Assembly (NCBI RefSeq): GCF_000317555.1
Contig: NC_019745.1
Coordinates: forward strand, 2,976,001 to 3,040,000
DNA length: 64,000 bases
Source: Gloeocapsa sp. PCC 7428
GTDB taxonomy: Bacteria; Cyanobacteriota; Cyanobacteriia; Cyanobacteriales; Chroococcidiopsidaceae
Direction: 5' to 3'
The notes under the pieces were generated by a model, which searched no databases, had not been told where the DNA came from, and was given only the letters and a program-made list of their open reading frames with translations. Made by a program: the position numbers and the translations under genes. This document shows, one piece after another, positions 1-7,931 of the stretch (the stretch's first letter is position 1; every line of letters starts with the position of its first letter).

Positions 1-608
1 TTAATAAAAAGTGCTTCGCGTAGTTTGGGTTCAACGTTATTCCAAGTTACCGAATCAGCATTTACTCCCGTTGCTTTCGCAAAAATTGGCCAAAGTCGCC
101 GCGCTGCATCACCTGCGGGGGCTGCTAATCGTTTACCTTCAAGTTGTTTCGGCGAGGCAATGCCAGTATTATCGAGTGCAACGATCGCGGCGGGAGAGCG
201 ATTAAACTTGATCGCAACGGCAACTAACTTATCATTGGGGTTCTTTTGGTTAAACTCCACCATTGAGTATAAATCGCCTTCGCCAATGTCATAAACGCCG
301 CTCGCTATTTTATTAATTGAATCCGCTGAACCATAACCACGTTCAAATTTGACGGCAATTCCTTTTTCGGCAAAGTATCCTTTTTGAATAGCTGTTGCGA
401 GTGGTGCATCAACCGCTTGCAGTAACCAAGATAAGGTAAAGCTTACCTCGCGTAACTCGCGATTTGTGTTATTGACTGCTGTTTGTGCTGTAGCTGAAGG
501 CTGAGACGTTGTTTGCGTGGCACAGCTACCAAGATATACGGCTGATCCGGCAACTAACGCAAGTGCAATAAATTTTGTCCAAATCTTCGGCATGATTGTC
601 TTGCTCAT
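1..608 (-). CDS. ABC transporter substrate-binding lipoprotein, NMT1/TauA-like (3' end cut by window edge)
   Basis: About 202 residues are visible from an ATG at 608; the reading frame stays open to base 1, so the C-terminus lies outside the window. The start has a basic, hydrophobic signal peptide ending in a lipobox (YLGSC, Cys about residue 29), then a Thr/Ala-rich linker. The mature part contains FTLSWLLQAVDAPLATAI, KGYFAEKGI and GSADSINKIASGVYDIG, the usual N-lobe of NMT1/THI5/TauA solute-binding proteins for small nitrogen or sulfur compounds. It probably captures a substrate at the outer face of the inner membrane for an ABC importer whose other genes would lie to the left. It diverges from a GntR regulator and amidohydrolase operon, so I infer the ligand is the substrate of those enzymes. 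The ligand itself cannot be read from the sequence. A second ATG at 593 is possible. Confidence 0.8.
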   Translation of the reverse strand, partial: MSKTIMPKIWTKFIALALVAGSAVYLGSCATQTTSQPSATAQTAVNNTNRELREVSFTLSWLLQAVDAPLATAIQKGYFAEKGIAVKFERGYGSADSINKIASGVYDIGEGDLYSMVEFNQKNPNDKLVAVAIKFNRSPAAIVALDNTGIASPKQLEGKRLAAPAGDAARRLWPIFAKATGVNADSVTWNNVEPKLREALFI

Positions 609-725
609 AGTGTTTAGAATTCAACTAAAGGAAATCTTTCAACGCGATCGCAGCAATGATTTGAAACGAAGCTACATAAAGATATCAATGAATTTATCGT
701 TCACAACCGTGACTAGAAACAATCG

Positions 726-737
726 ATCATATATGAT
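726..737. promoter_or_regulatory. Perfect 12-bp palindrome, candidate GntR operator
   Basis: ATCATATATGAT is a perfect palindrome in the 199-bp gap between the divergent lipoprotein gene and the GntR gene, about 70 bp before the GntR start. FadR/FCD regulators bind short palindromes of this size near their own promoters, and a TATAAA stretch follows at 739-744. Assignment to this regulator is inference from position and symmetry only. Confidence 0.35.
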
Positions 738-807
738 ATATAAAACCTGGATGTTCACAATTTAACTGTAAGCATCGCTACAAAAACTGCGCACAAAGGA
801 GCGAACC

Positions 808-1482
808 TTGACCGCAAAGCTACAATTTCCAACCATCACAGGACTTTCACGCACGACGCAAGCGAGTGTTACAGATTATTTACGAAAAGCAATTCTTTCG
901 GGAGAGTTACCTGCGGGTACTCGTCTTGTGCAAGCAGAATTATCGCAAGTACTTAATGTGAGTGTTACTCCGATCCGCGAAGCACTCCGCGAACTGAGTA
1001 CGCAAGGTTTAGTTGACTTAGATGCCTTTCGCGGTGCTGTAGTGCACGCGCCAACGCTGGCAGAATTAGAAGAAATCTTTGAGATTCGTAGGGCGTTACT
1101 GCCATTAAGTATTCAAAGAGGAGTATATGCTATTACCGAGCAAGAACTTCAGCAAGCAGAATTGCTATTAGCGCAAATGGAAGTTGAAAGCGATCGCCCC
1201 CGCTGGGTAGAACTAAATCGCCAATTTCACGATTTGCTGTATCAAGCAGACCGCAGTTTGCATTTAAAAACTTTACTACAACGCCTATCAGATATTGCAG
1301 CGATTTATATCAATTTATCTTTTGCCGAAAGACCATTACAAAAAGAATCAGCCGAGAAAGAACACCGCGAACTTTTAGAAGCATATCGTAGTAAAGATGC
1401 GGCGCGGGCGATAAATATATCTCTCAATCACATCAATTCAACGTTAGAAGCCGCACGAAAAGTTTTACAAAGTCATCAATAA
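808..1482 (+). CDS. GntR-family transcriptional regulator, FCD (FadR-like) subfamily
   Basis: The 224-residue protein has an N-terminal winged helix-turn-helix (about 12-78, with LSQVLNVSVTPIREALREL as the recognition region) and a C-terminal helical FCD effector domain (about 85-215). His-containing segments FHDLLY, EHRELL and NHINSTL sit at the metal/ligand positions usual for FCD domains. The start is TTG at 808, preceded by AAAGGAG at 795-801. It is the first gene of a same-strand set with two ring-opening amidohydrolases and diverges from a substrate-binding lipoprotein. The likely role is a local repressor released by the substrate or a product of that pathway. Family assignment is firm; effector and regulon are inferred. 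Confidence 0.88.
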   Translation: MTAKLQFPTITGLSRTTQASVTDYLRKAILSGELPAGTRLVQAELSQVLNVSVTPIREALRELSTQGLVDLDAFRGAVVHAPTLAELEEIFEIRRALLPLSIQRGVYAITEQELQQAELLLAQMEVESDRPRWVELNRQFHDLLYQADRSLHLKTLLQRLSDIAAIYINLSFAERPLQKESAEKEHRELLEAYRSKDAARAINISLNHINSTLEAARKVLQSHQ

Positions 1483-1489
1483 ATACATT

Positions 1490-2626
1490 ATGAACACTTC
1501 GACTTCGCAACAGTGGATTGATGTTGGCGTCTTTCGCTTACCAATGTCTGCACCAGAAGATGTGAGTAGCTTACAACATCTTTTAGAAACACAGCAAATT
1601 CAAGCCGCAGATATTGTAGCGATTATTGCCCAAACCGAAGGTACAGGATACGCACGCGGTTATGCATCTTTGTGTCTGCAACTATTGCTGTCGCAGTATC
1701 TGCAAATTTCTGTGGAAGATGTTTTCCATCGCATTCCGATGATGATGATTGGGTTATGTGGTGGCTTGATGAGTCCGCACTATACGATATTTACACGCAA
1801 AGCAGTTGCTGCACCTTCCACACCTCCTCAAGAAAAACGATTAGCTGTAGGAATAGCAGATACTCGCGTGTTGCTACCTGAAGAATACGGTACCATGACG
1901 CAAGTCGAGTTAGTAGCCGAAGCCGTAGAAGCCGCGATCGCCCAAGCCGGAATAAGTTCATTAGACGACGTTCATTGCGTTGAAATCAAGTGTCCTGCGA
2001 TGACTTTAGCGCGGCTGCAAGATGCTGAAAAGCGTAGGGTGAAGGTTGTGAATACTAATCTCAATCAAGCAAGTTCGATGGCAAAGGGTGCGTGTGCGTT
2101 GGGTATCGGTTTGGCTTTAAAAGAAATACCTCAAGAAAAACTAGACGATCGCGCGATTAACTCAAATCACGCACTCTACACAAATCGCGGTTCGGTTTCT
2201 GCTGGCGGAGAACAATCGGCGTGTCGCGTTTTAGTGATGGGTAACTCAGCGTTTTCCGCGAGTCGCTATCGCATCGGAAGTGGAGTCATGCAGAATCAGT
2301 TGGATACAACTGGGGTATATGCAGCATTGAAATCCGCAGGGTTAAATTGTCAGATTCCGCTAACAACAGATCAACAAAACAAGATTACGCAAGTCTTTGT
2401 AAACTGTGGTGCAGATGCAGTCACTGCGGTGGGCGATCGCCGTCATACAATGCACAGTGATTTTCTAGCAGGCTATGCCGGAATTATGGCAAAAGCGGTA
2501 GCAAATGCGATTGTTGCTTCGGTAGTTGGCGATACGATGATTCTGGCGTCGGCGGGGAACGAACATCAAGGTGCGCGAGGTAGTAATTTGGTGGCGGCGA
2601 TCGTTGATGCAGGAACAACGCAGTAA
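1490..2626 (+). CDS. Ring-opening amidohydrolase (AtzD/barbiturase family), paralogue with degenerate active-site residues
   Basis: The 378-residue protein has the three-fold repeated architecture of cyanuric acid hydrolases and barbiturases, enzymes that open heterocyclic amide rings using Ser/Lys dyads, one per repeat. Compared by eye with the second paralogue at 3132-4160, repeat A has Gln48 where Lys is expected (AQTEGTG) and Cys90 where Ser is expected, with a short deletion after it. Repeat B keeps IKCP (Lys167) and SVSAGGE (Ser237). Repeat C has Asn305 for Lys (FVNCGAD) but keeps Ser354 (ASAGNEHQG). So only the central dyad is intact. It starts 8 bp after the GntR stop and clearly shares its operon. 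It may act on a different substrate, be a subunit of a mixed complex, or be losing function. The reading frame is fully open, which argues against simple decay. Confidence 0.85.
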   Translation: MNTSTSQQWIDVGVFRLPMSAPEDVSSLQHLLETQQIQAADIVAIIAQTEGTGYARGYASLCLQLLLSQYLQISVEDVFHRIPMMMIGLCGGLMSPHYTIFTRKAVAAPSTPPQEKRLAVGIADTRVLLPEEYGTMTQVELVAEAVEAAIAQAGISSLDDVHCVEIKCPAMTLARLQDAEKRRVKVVNTNLNQASSMAKGACALGIGLALKEIPQEKLDDRAINSNHALYTNRGSVSAGGEQSACRVLVMGNSAFSASRYRIGSGVMQNQLDTTGVYAALKSAGLNCQIPLTTDQQNKITQVFVNCGADAVTAVGDRRHTMHSDFLAGYAGIMAKAVANAIVASVVGDTMILASAGNEHQGARGSNLVAAIVDAGTTQ

Positions 2627-2638
2627 TTTAATTATGGT

Positions 2639-2680
2639 GCGGCGATCGTTGATGCAGGGGCAAGGCACTGCCTTACCCCT
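2639..2680. repeat. Copy of the upstream gene's 3' end followed by a hairpin repeat
   Basis: GCGGCGATCGTTGATGCAGG at 2639-2658 is an exact copy of 2594-2613, the end of the preceding amidohydrolase coding sequence. It runs straight into an inverted repeat (GGGGCAAGGCA with TGCCTTACCCC). A near-identical hairpin lies at 22086-22106, so the hairpin belongs to a dispersed family. The block fills most of the 86-bp gap before the next gene. Confidence 0.7.
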
Positions 2681-2712
2681 TAAATTAATACAGTTGACAA
2701 GGAAGCAAAAAT

Positions 2713-3129
2713 ATGTATTTGCGTCAAACGCGCGAGTTGACTCATCAAGGGGCGATGGTGGTATTGCAAGGGGCGATCGCCAAAGCTGAAGAAATGGGCG
2801 TACCGCAGTGTATTGCCATTGTGGATACTGGGGGAAATTTATTAGCGTTTGTGCGGATGGATGGCGCGAAGATTTTGAGTCAAATTTCGGCAACGCAAAA
2901 AGCTGTGACGGCGGTTTCTTCGCGAGTACCGACAGGGGGAGTTGCACAAGATGTCGAAATCAAACTGGCATTGGCAACAGCGGGACAGTTAACGAATCTA
3001 AAAGGTGGAGTTCCCATTACAATTGATGACCAAGTTGTTGGGGCGATCGGTGTGGGTTCGGGCACTGGACAACAAGATGTCGAAGTCGCTTTAGCTGGTA
3101 TCGCTGCGTTACAGGCGCTCATGCAATAG
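2713..3129 (+). CDS. GlcG/HbpS-family (heme-degrading-domain type, DUF336) protein
   Basis: The 138-residue protein matches the compact GlcG/HbpS fold along its whole length: [20 protein letters not shown], then [13 protein letters not shown], a GGVPI segment and the closing [17 protein letters not shown] helix. The family includes heme-binding HbpS and many uncharacterised proteins found beside catabolic enzymes; its biochemical role is mostly unknown. There is no signal peptide, so it is probably cytoplasmic. It lies between two paralogous ring-opening amidohydrolases, and its stop is 2 bp before the start of the second, suggesting translational coupling. I infer an accessory role in the same pathway, not a demonstrated one. 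Confidence 0.85.
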   Translation: MYLRQTRELTHQGAMVVLQGAIAKAEEMGVPQCIAIVDTGGNLLAFVRMDGAKILSQISATQKAVTAVSSRVPTGGVAQDVEIKLALATAGQLTNLKGGVPITIDDQVVGAIGVGSGTGQQDVEVALAGIAALQALMQ

Positions 3130-3131
3130 TT

Positions 3132-4160
3132 ATGAAAGTAGAAGTTTACAAAATTCCGCAAAATAGTCCTGATGACTTATCGCAACTCGATGCTTTGATT
3201 CATAGCGGTAAGATCGATCCTCATAAAATTGTGGCAATTCTCGGTAAAACCGAGGGTAACGGTTGTGTTAATGACTTTACACGCGGGTTCGCGATCCAAA
3301 CGTTGAAAACATATCTACGCGAGAAAGCGAATCTTGAAGTTGCACAACGAATTATTTATGTCATGTCGGGTGGTACGGAAGGAGTTTTGAGTCCGCACCT
3401 GAATATTTTTACACGAGACGAGCAAGAAGGAGTGCAACGCTGGGGATTAGCGATTGGAATTAGCCGGACGCGGGACTTTTTACCAACCGAGATTGGTACG
3501 CTGGCAATGGTCGAGGAAGTGGCAGCAGGAGTAGAAGCGGCGATCGCCGATGCGAAGTTAGATAAATCAGATGTTCATTTTGTGCAAATTAAATGCCCGT
3601 TGATCGTTTCTACGCAACAGGTAAAAGCAAGTAACAGCTATCAATCGATGGCGTATTCGCGCGGGACGTCTGCATTAGGTGTGGCTGTGGCGATGGGGGA
3701 GATTAATCTTGAGCAAATAACAGCAACGGATATTTGTGCAAACTATGCGTTGTATTCTCAAGTCGCTTCAACTTCAGCAGGGGTGGAGTTGCATAACTGT
3801 GAAATTATCGTATTGGGTAACTCTCACCAATCAACAAGTAACTTTGTCATAGGACATAGTGTGATGCAACACGCGTTGGATCGCGAGGCAATTTGTCAAG
3901 CAGTGCGCAGTACAAACCAACCGCTAGAACGTGTTGTCAATATCTTTGCCAAAGCCGAGGCTGATCCTTCGGGATTTATTTTAGGACGCCGACACACGAT
4001 GCTAGATGATTCGGATATCAATCATACACGCATGGCAAGAGCCGTTGTTGCGGCTGTTGCGGCTTCTGTCGTGCAAGACCCTATGGTGTATGTTTCCGGT
4101 GGTAGCGAACATCAAGGTCCGCCAGGCGGTGGTCCTGTCGCAGCGATCGCCTACTTGTGA
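3132..4160 (+). CDS. Ring-opening amidohydrolase, cyanuric acid hydrolase/barbiturase type (canonical paralogue)
   Basis: The 342-residue protein has the complete three-repeat signature of the AtzD/barbiturase family. Repeat A has Lys39 (GKTEGNG) and Ser79 (VMSGGTEG), repeat B Lys154 (IKCP) and Ser215 (STSAGVE), repeat C Lys274 (FAKAEAD) and Ser322 ([16 protein letters not shown]). These are the three Lys/Ser pairs that form the symmetric active site. The enzyme should hydrolyse a cyclic imide-like ring such as cyanuric acid, barbiturate or a related pyrimidine/purine breakdown product; the exact substrate cannot be decided by reading. It begins 2 bp after the GlcG-like stop and is the last gene of the GntR operon. 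No urea/biuret amidohydrolase follows, so downstream processing must be encoded elsewhere. Confidence 0.9.
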   Translation: MKVEVYKIPQNSPDDLSQLDALIHSGKIDPHKIVAILGKTEGNGCVNDFTRGFAIQTLKTYLREKANLEVAQRIIYVMSGGTEGVLSPHLNIFTRDEQEGVQRWGLAIGISRTRDFLPTEIGTLAMVEEVAAGVEAAIADAKLDKSDVHFVQIKCPLIVSTQQVKASNSYQSMAYSRGTSALGVAVAMGEINLEQITATDICANYALYSQVASTSAGVELHNCEIIVLGNSHQSTSNFVIGHSVMQHALDREAICQAVRSTNQPLERVVNIFAKAEADPSGFILGRRHTMLDDSDINHTRMARAVVAAVAASVVQDPMVYVSGGSEHQGPPGGGPVAAIAYL

Positions 4161-4169
4161 ATAATGACT

Positions 4170-4877
4170 TCAAACAATTTTGTCTGGATCGACACCAAGT
4201 CGTTTTAATTCTGCGGCTAAGCGATCGGCGCGTTGTGCTTCTTGCTGTGCCTGTGCTTGTGCTGTTCGCACCATCTCCTCATCCGTTGGTAGTAGTACTC
4301 CGTCAATTGTTGACCACCGCAACCAAACTGCTTCTACTCCCTTAAATTGACCTTGCCAGCGTACGAGTGCCAATCCTAAATGTTGACTGATGAAGCGTCC
4401 TTGTTCATCGAGTGACAATGGCGTATAAATTCCTTTTTGTAACCCAAATCCAGCAAACTCCTCTGGGTCAAAAGGATCGTACCAAACATATTCGGGGACG
4501 CGCAGTTGATTTTGACAGATCAGTTTCTTTGTCGTTTTGTCTTGTTCGGCGGTACTTTCTGATAAGAGTTCAATCACCATATCAGGTCCTTTGCCTTCTT
4601 CCCAAACAACCCAACTTTTACGTTCCCGTACTGGTACATCTAGGACGACAAAAACATCAGGACCGCGATAATCTTGGTTACGGACTTGGTTCGGGCTGAA
4701 ATAAACAAACATACTGCCGCCCACATAGCCTCCACCTTCACGTTGTGTCACCCACGGATAAAGCGAATCTACTAGCAAATCCATTTGCATTTTGTGCCGT
4801 TGAGTTTCCATCGGAATGCCGTCATCAGAGGGTAAGATGTCTTGCGCTGGTGAAAAGGCTAGTTTCGTTTGATACAT
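4170..4877 (-). CDS. Uma2 family (DUF820) putative endonuclease
   Basis: The protein has 235 residues from the ATG at 4877, chosen because GGAGG lies 8 bp upstream; a further upstream ATG has no such site. It shows the PD-(D/E)XK-like core of the family (YRGPDVFVV, then GPDMVIELLSEST and VPEYVWYDP). The tail is a Gln/Ala-rich predicted coiled coil (about 205-225) ending LGVDPDKI, a common Uma2 C-terminus. Uma2 genes are strongly expanded in cyanobacteria and their cellular function is unclear. It converges on the amidohydrolase operon, ending 10 bp from it, and appears to be an independent single gene. Confidence 0.9.
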   Translation of the reverse strand: MYQTKLAFSPAQDILPSDDGIPMETQRHKMQMDLLVDSLYPWVTQREGGGYVGGSMFVYFSPNQVRNQDYRGPDVFVVLDVPVRERKSWVVWEEGKGPDMVIELLSESTAEQDKTTKKLICQNQLRVPEYVWYDPFDPEEFAGFGLQKGIYTPLSLDEQGRFISQHLGLALVRWQGQFKGVEAVWLRWSTIDGVLLPTDEEMVRTAQAQAQQEAQRADRLAAELKRLGVDPDKIV

Positions 4878-5109
4878 GGCAATAACCTCCAACAAAAAAA
4901 GTATAAGAACTTCCGTGGTTACAAGATAATCCTAAGTCAGAGTTCTAACTTGTGCGTTGCTTATAGAAAACGGTTGCAATTGTGGCAGAAACGGCAACAC
5001 AGGTAGTGTTTCAATACTCTGTGGTTTACCCTGTTCTGTGTTTATTTGCTTGATATACAGGCGTACAACTGACAGTACGCTTTTCCTGTTTTTAAATTAA
5101 TTTCACATT

Positions 5110-5273
5110 ATGTTAGTTACCAAGCAACCTGTCTTACGGCGCTTTTGGTATTCTGAGGTTAGGGTTAAAAGCTTGCTGGGGTAGCGGTTGACATCGGAGC
5201 GACCTGGTATTGTTTGCGTCGTAAATTAGCGGCTTTACTCAAAGCACACGGCGAAGTAGAACAACGGCGATGA
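5110..5273 (+). pseudogene. Remnants: Rieske-protein-like N-terminus followed by an unidentified C-terminal fragment
   Basis: From ATG 5110 a 24-codon frame reads MLVTKQPVLRRFWYSE and stops at 5184. The MLVTKQPVxRRFWY opening is familiar to me from cyanobacterial Rieske/ring-hydroxylating oxygenases, where several hundred residues should follow. In another frame, 5169-5273 encodes a tail with DIGATWYCLRRKLAALLKAH that I do not recognise. The two pieces suggest a deletion junction between old genes. The 400-bp gap between the Uma2 and DUF3303 genes holds nothing else that I can see. Confidence 0.35.
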
Positions 5274-5294
5274 AGAACAAAATCAAGGTGACAA

Positions 5295-5561
5295 ATGCTG
5301 TATATGGTGATTGAATACTTCAATGCAGGCGCGGCGGCTGCTATCCATCGTCGCGATCGCGGTCGTCAATTACCACCAGGGCTTGAATATGTAGATAGTT
5401 GGGTCGATCTCAATTACTTCAGATGCTTTCAACTCATGCGTACTGACGATCCATCATTATTTGATACCTGGATTCAAGCTTGGTGCGATCTTGGTCATTT
5501 TGAGATTATCCCCGTACGTACTTCAGCAGAAGCCGCCCAGCATATTGCCGATCAGCTTTAG
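5295..5561 (+). CDS. DUF3303 domain-containing small protein
   Basis: The 88-residue protein has the whole DUF3303 pattern: MVIEYF at the start, a RDRGRQLPPGLEYVDSWVD segment, a CFQLMRTDD core, and a WCDLGHFEIIPV strand near the end. This is a small ferredoxin-like (dimeric alpha/beta barrel type) cytoplasmic protein of unknown function, common in cyanobacteria. AGGTG lies 5 bp before the ATG. It stands alone between a decayed region and a restriction-modification module. Family assignment is good; no function is claimed. Confidence 0.82.
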   Translation: MLYMVIEYFNAGAAAAIHRRDRGRQLPPGLEYVDSWVDLNYFRCFQLMRTDDPSLFDTWIQAWCDLGHFEIIPVRTSAEAAQHIADQL

Positions 5562-5877
5562 CAAATAAATGATTCAGATACGCGACCAGGCAAACTTGAA
5601 TGAATTAATACAGTGTTTGAGTCATGGATAAATCAAAGATAACGACAAGTTAGGCAAGAATAGAAAGCTGATACGCTTGATAAATTTCAAAATTTTGGAG
5701 TTCAACTGCATTATTATTAGAGCATTATGTAATTAAATGATTAGCTAGATTCAGATTATCGGTTGAAGTGCCGTTGCGAGGTTGCTTGGCGGGGCAATGT
5801 AGAAACAAAGCTTAATTCTTATAGAGAATAGGCAAAACTGCACTACTCTTGCCTAGCAACGTCAATGAGTAGTTACG

Positions 5878-6471
5878 ATGAAGATTGTTCAAGAGATTTC
5901 TCTGATAAGCGTTGGAGGTTTTGAAGAATCAGGCGATTGGTCTATTGTTCGGGCTGAAATTCGTGAGGCTATTTCCCTCATTGTTCATCCTCCTGGTGCA
6001 TCAAACTTTACCATTAACCCAACGAAACATGGTAATGGCGTCAAGCCGATTAAAGAAGCTGGCATGATTGCTTTGAAGGATAGGTTTGGATGGAGGCTAG
6101 AAACTTCAATTAACTACGCAACTCGATCTCCAGGAAAGGTAGACGCAACCAAAGTTCTTGACAGCTATCTTTTTGCTCTTGAGTGGGAAACGGGAAATAT
6201 ATCCTCAAGCCATCGAGCCATCAACAAGATGGTTCTTGGATTGTTACGAGGTGTTTTTCTAGGTGCTGTTTTAGTACTTCCAAGTAGAAAACTTTATCCT
6301 TATCTAACTGATCGGATTGGCAACTATGAAGAACTAGAGCCATATTTTGATGTTTGGCGGGCAGTTCGGCTCCAAGAGGGGTTTCTCGCAATTTTTGTGA
6401 TTGAACACGATCAAGTAGATAGCAATGTACCAACGATTACTAAAGGAACTGATGGTCGTGCATTGGTCTAA
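5878..6471 (+). CDS. Putative type II restriction endonuclease, BamHI/BglII-like
   Basis: The 197-residue protein contains LEWETGNISSSHRAINKM (about 101-118), with an acidic E102-x-E104 followed by G-N and a polar helix, and an upstream KVDA with Asp89. This order (Asp, then ExE/ExQ, then GN and a helix) resembles the catalytic core of BamHI/BglII-type enzymes, where the PD-(D/E)XK lysine is replaced. It converges on a DNA methyltransferase gene with only 18 bp between stops, the classic layout of a restriction-modification pair. The N-terminal about 80 residues show no motif I recognise. Assignment rests on motif plus neighbour; the recognition site is unknown. No strong ribosome site precedes the ATG. 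Confidence 0.65.
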   Translation: MKIVQEISLISVGGFEESGDWSIVRAEIREAISLIVHPPGASNFTINPTKHGNGVKPIKEAGMIALKDRFGWRLETSINYATRSPGKVDATKVLDSYLFALEWETGNISSSHRAINKMVLGLLRGVFLGAVLVLPSRKLYPYLTDRIGNYEELEPYFDVWRAVRLQEGFLAIFVIEHDQVDSNVPTITKGTDGRALV

Positions 6472-6489
6472 ATTTTAAACAAAAGTAAG

Positions 6490-7476
6490 CTAGGTAGTGT
6501 AAGGAATGGGTAGTTGTAATGCATTTGTTTCGCGGCGCTTCAACTTCTTGTTTCCCCTTGCCGATTCCCATTGCTCAACAAGTCCGTTAGCTAAATTGGT
6601 CAATCGTTGTATTGCTGGCTGTGTATCACCAATTTCTGAACCAATCCAGTAACGGTGCAGTTTTTCTGCTGCATAAAATGTAGTGCCAGATCCCCCAAAT
6701 GGATCAACCACAACTTGACCTGGGTTAGATGCCATAGCGACAATCCGTTCTAGCATAATTGGAGCAAGTTCGTTGGGAACTCGCTTTTTATGCTGGCGAT
6801 GCCGAACAGGTGGAATATCAGTCCACATTTCCTCCGCCAATGTCCATAAGGTTTCATTTGGATTAGTTTCAGAAGCATTTTCCCAAACATCCTCTGGCAT
6901 ATCCCAGACATCCATCAAATTGATGCCGTTTTCATTAAGTCTTTTGCGATGTCCGCCGTAATCACGAATTTCTCTACCGCAGTGACGACAGACTTGAATG
7001 GGTGTATAAACTTTATTAAAGACTGCTGGCTCCCCTTTTGTGTAATAGACTAGCCCATAGTGGGCAGGAGACATCTTTTTGCCTCTAGGAAAAGTTTTCG
7101 GCATCCTGCAAGCAATCCAATGTCGAAACCACATCTCTTTCCGATTGAGGTATGCACCGTACTCTATGCACCATTGGGGTAAGTTGAATACAAACAAACT
7201 TCCACCTTCTTTAAGGACTCGAACACTCTGCTCAAGCCACTGCTGCGACCAACTTAAATACTTGTCAACCTCCATCTGATCGTTGACACTTTCACCGTAT
7301 TCTTTTCCCAGGTTAAAGGGTGGATCAGCAAATATAAGATCTACAGACTTACTAGGTAACGCTGTCAGAAGTTTAAGACAATCTCCTTGATAAAGGATGC
7401 CATGCTCACTCCTGTAAACCTGTTGCAATTCTTTTTGAGTTGCAATATTAGCTGCAATCACTTCAAACGGGAGCAT
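6490..7476 (-). CDS. Site-specific DNA methyltransferase, beta class (N6-adenine or N4-cytosine)
   Basis: The 328-residue protein has motif IV (FADPPFNLGKEYG, about 49-61) before motif I (VVVDPFGGSGTTFYAAEKL, about 256-274), the permuted order of beta-class amino-methyltransferases. The DPPF form leaves adenine-N6 and cytosine-N4 both possible. The target-recognition region between them is rich in Trp and His and holds a CRHCG motif (Cys163, Cys166) followed by DYGGHRKRL, a possible metal-binding knuckle. It is downstream of, and probably co-transcribed with, an excisionase-like HTH gene, and converges with a BamHI/BglII-like nuclease. It should protect the host genome from that nuclease. Confidence 0.9.
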   Translation of the reverse strand: MLPFEVIAANIATQKELQQVYRSEHGILYQGDCLKLLTALPSKSVDLIFADPPFNLGKEYGESVNDQMEVDKYLSWSQQWLEQSVRVLKEGGSLFVFNLPQWCIEYGAYLNRKEMWFRHWIACRMPKTFPRGKKMSPAHYGLVYYTKGEPAVFNKVYTPIQVCRHCGREIRDYGGHRKRLNENGINLMDVWDMPEDVWENASETNPNETLWTLAEEMWTDIPPVRHRQHKKRVPNELAPIMLERIVAMASNPGQVVVDPFGGSGTTFYAAEKLHRYWIGSEIGDTQPAIQRLTNLANGLVEQWESARGNKKLKRRETNALQLPIPYTT

Positions 7477-7520
7477 TGACTTAGCCTTTAGTACGTTAGT
7501 ATTAGTTGAGTTTATAAACT

Positions 7521-7769
7521 CTATTTACTTTTGTCAACAGAGTTTGGGTAAGAAGTTGTACTCCGTGGTTGATAAGGTTTTCCAGTAGGTTGATTCAAAT
7601 ATCGCTTTAATTCAGCGGCTTCTATATAGTAATAACGTCCGAGTTTGCAAGCGACAATCTGACCGTTCTTGATAAGGTCGTGAACTCGCTGGCGAGTGAC
7701 ATTAAGTAGCTTTGCAGTTTGAGCAACAGAGAGTAATTCAGGATTACTGTTTGAACCGGAGTTTGTCAT
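7521..7769 (-). CDS. Excisionase-family helix-turn-helix DNA-binding protein
   Basis: The 82-residue protein carries a single MerR/Xis-type winged helix (about 13-60): LLSVAQTAKLLNVTRQRVHD followed by IKNGQIVACKLGRYYYI and AAELKRYL. This is the HTH_17 pattern used by excisionases and small regulators. It lies 44 bp upstream of the methyltransferase on the same strand. No integrase or attachment site is nearby, so excision is unlikely. I infer a regulator of the restriction-modification genes, filling the place of the C-protein of other systems, although its fold differs from the lambda-Cro-like C-proteins. Confidence 0.8.
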   Translation of the reverse strand: MTNSGSNSNPELLSVAQTAKLLNVTRQRVHDLIKNGQIVACKLGRYYYIEAAELKRYLNQPTGKPYQPRSTTSYPNSVDKSK

Positions 7770-7931
7770 ACGATGCTGGTGCTTCAGTCATGTAACCAGA
7801 TTTTTAGCGTGCATTCCTAAGGGTAACTTAAGTTCTGTGCAAGAGGAAACAAGGTCATTTATCAGAGGTTGGTATTATTTAGGAAGATTCGTGCAGCGAT
7901 CGCAAACAAGATACAATCTCGCAACCTAAAA

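Noticed and set aside
2465-2947. 160-residue minus-strand reading frame
   Set aside because: It lies antisense to the 3' end of an amidohydrolase gene and the GlcG-like gene, with Arg/Ser-rich composition and no recognisable family.
7521-7769. Excisionase of an integrated element
   Set aside because: No integrase, attachment site repeat or phage gene is nearby; the gene is adjacent to a methylase and better explained as its regulator.
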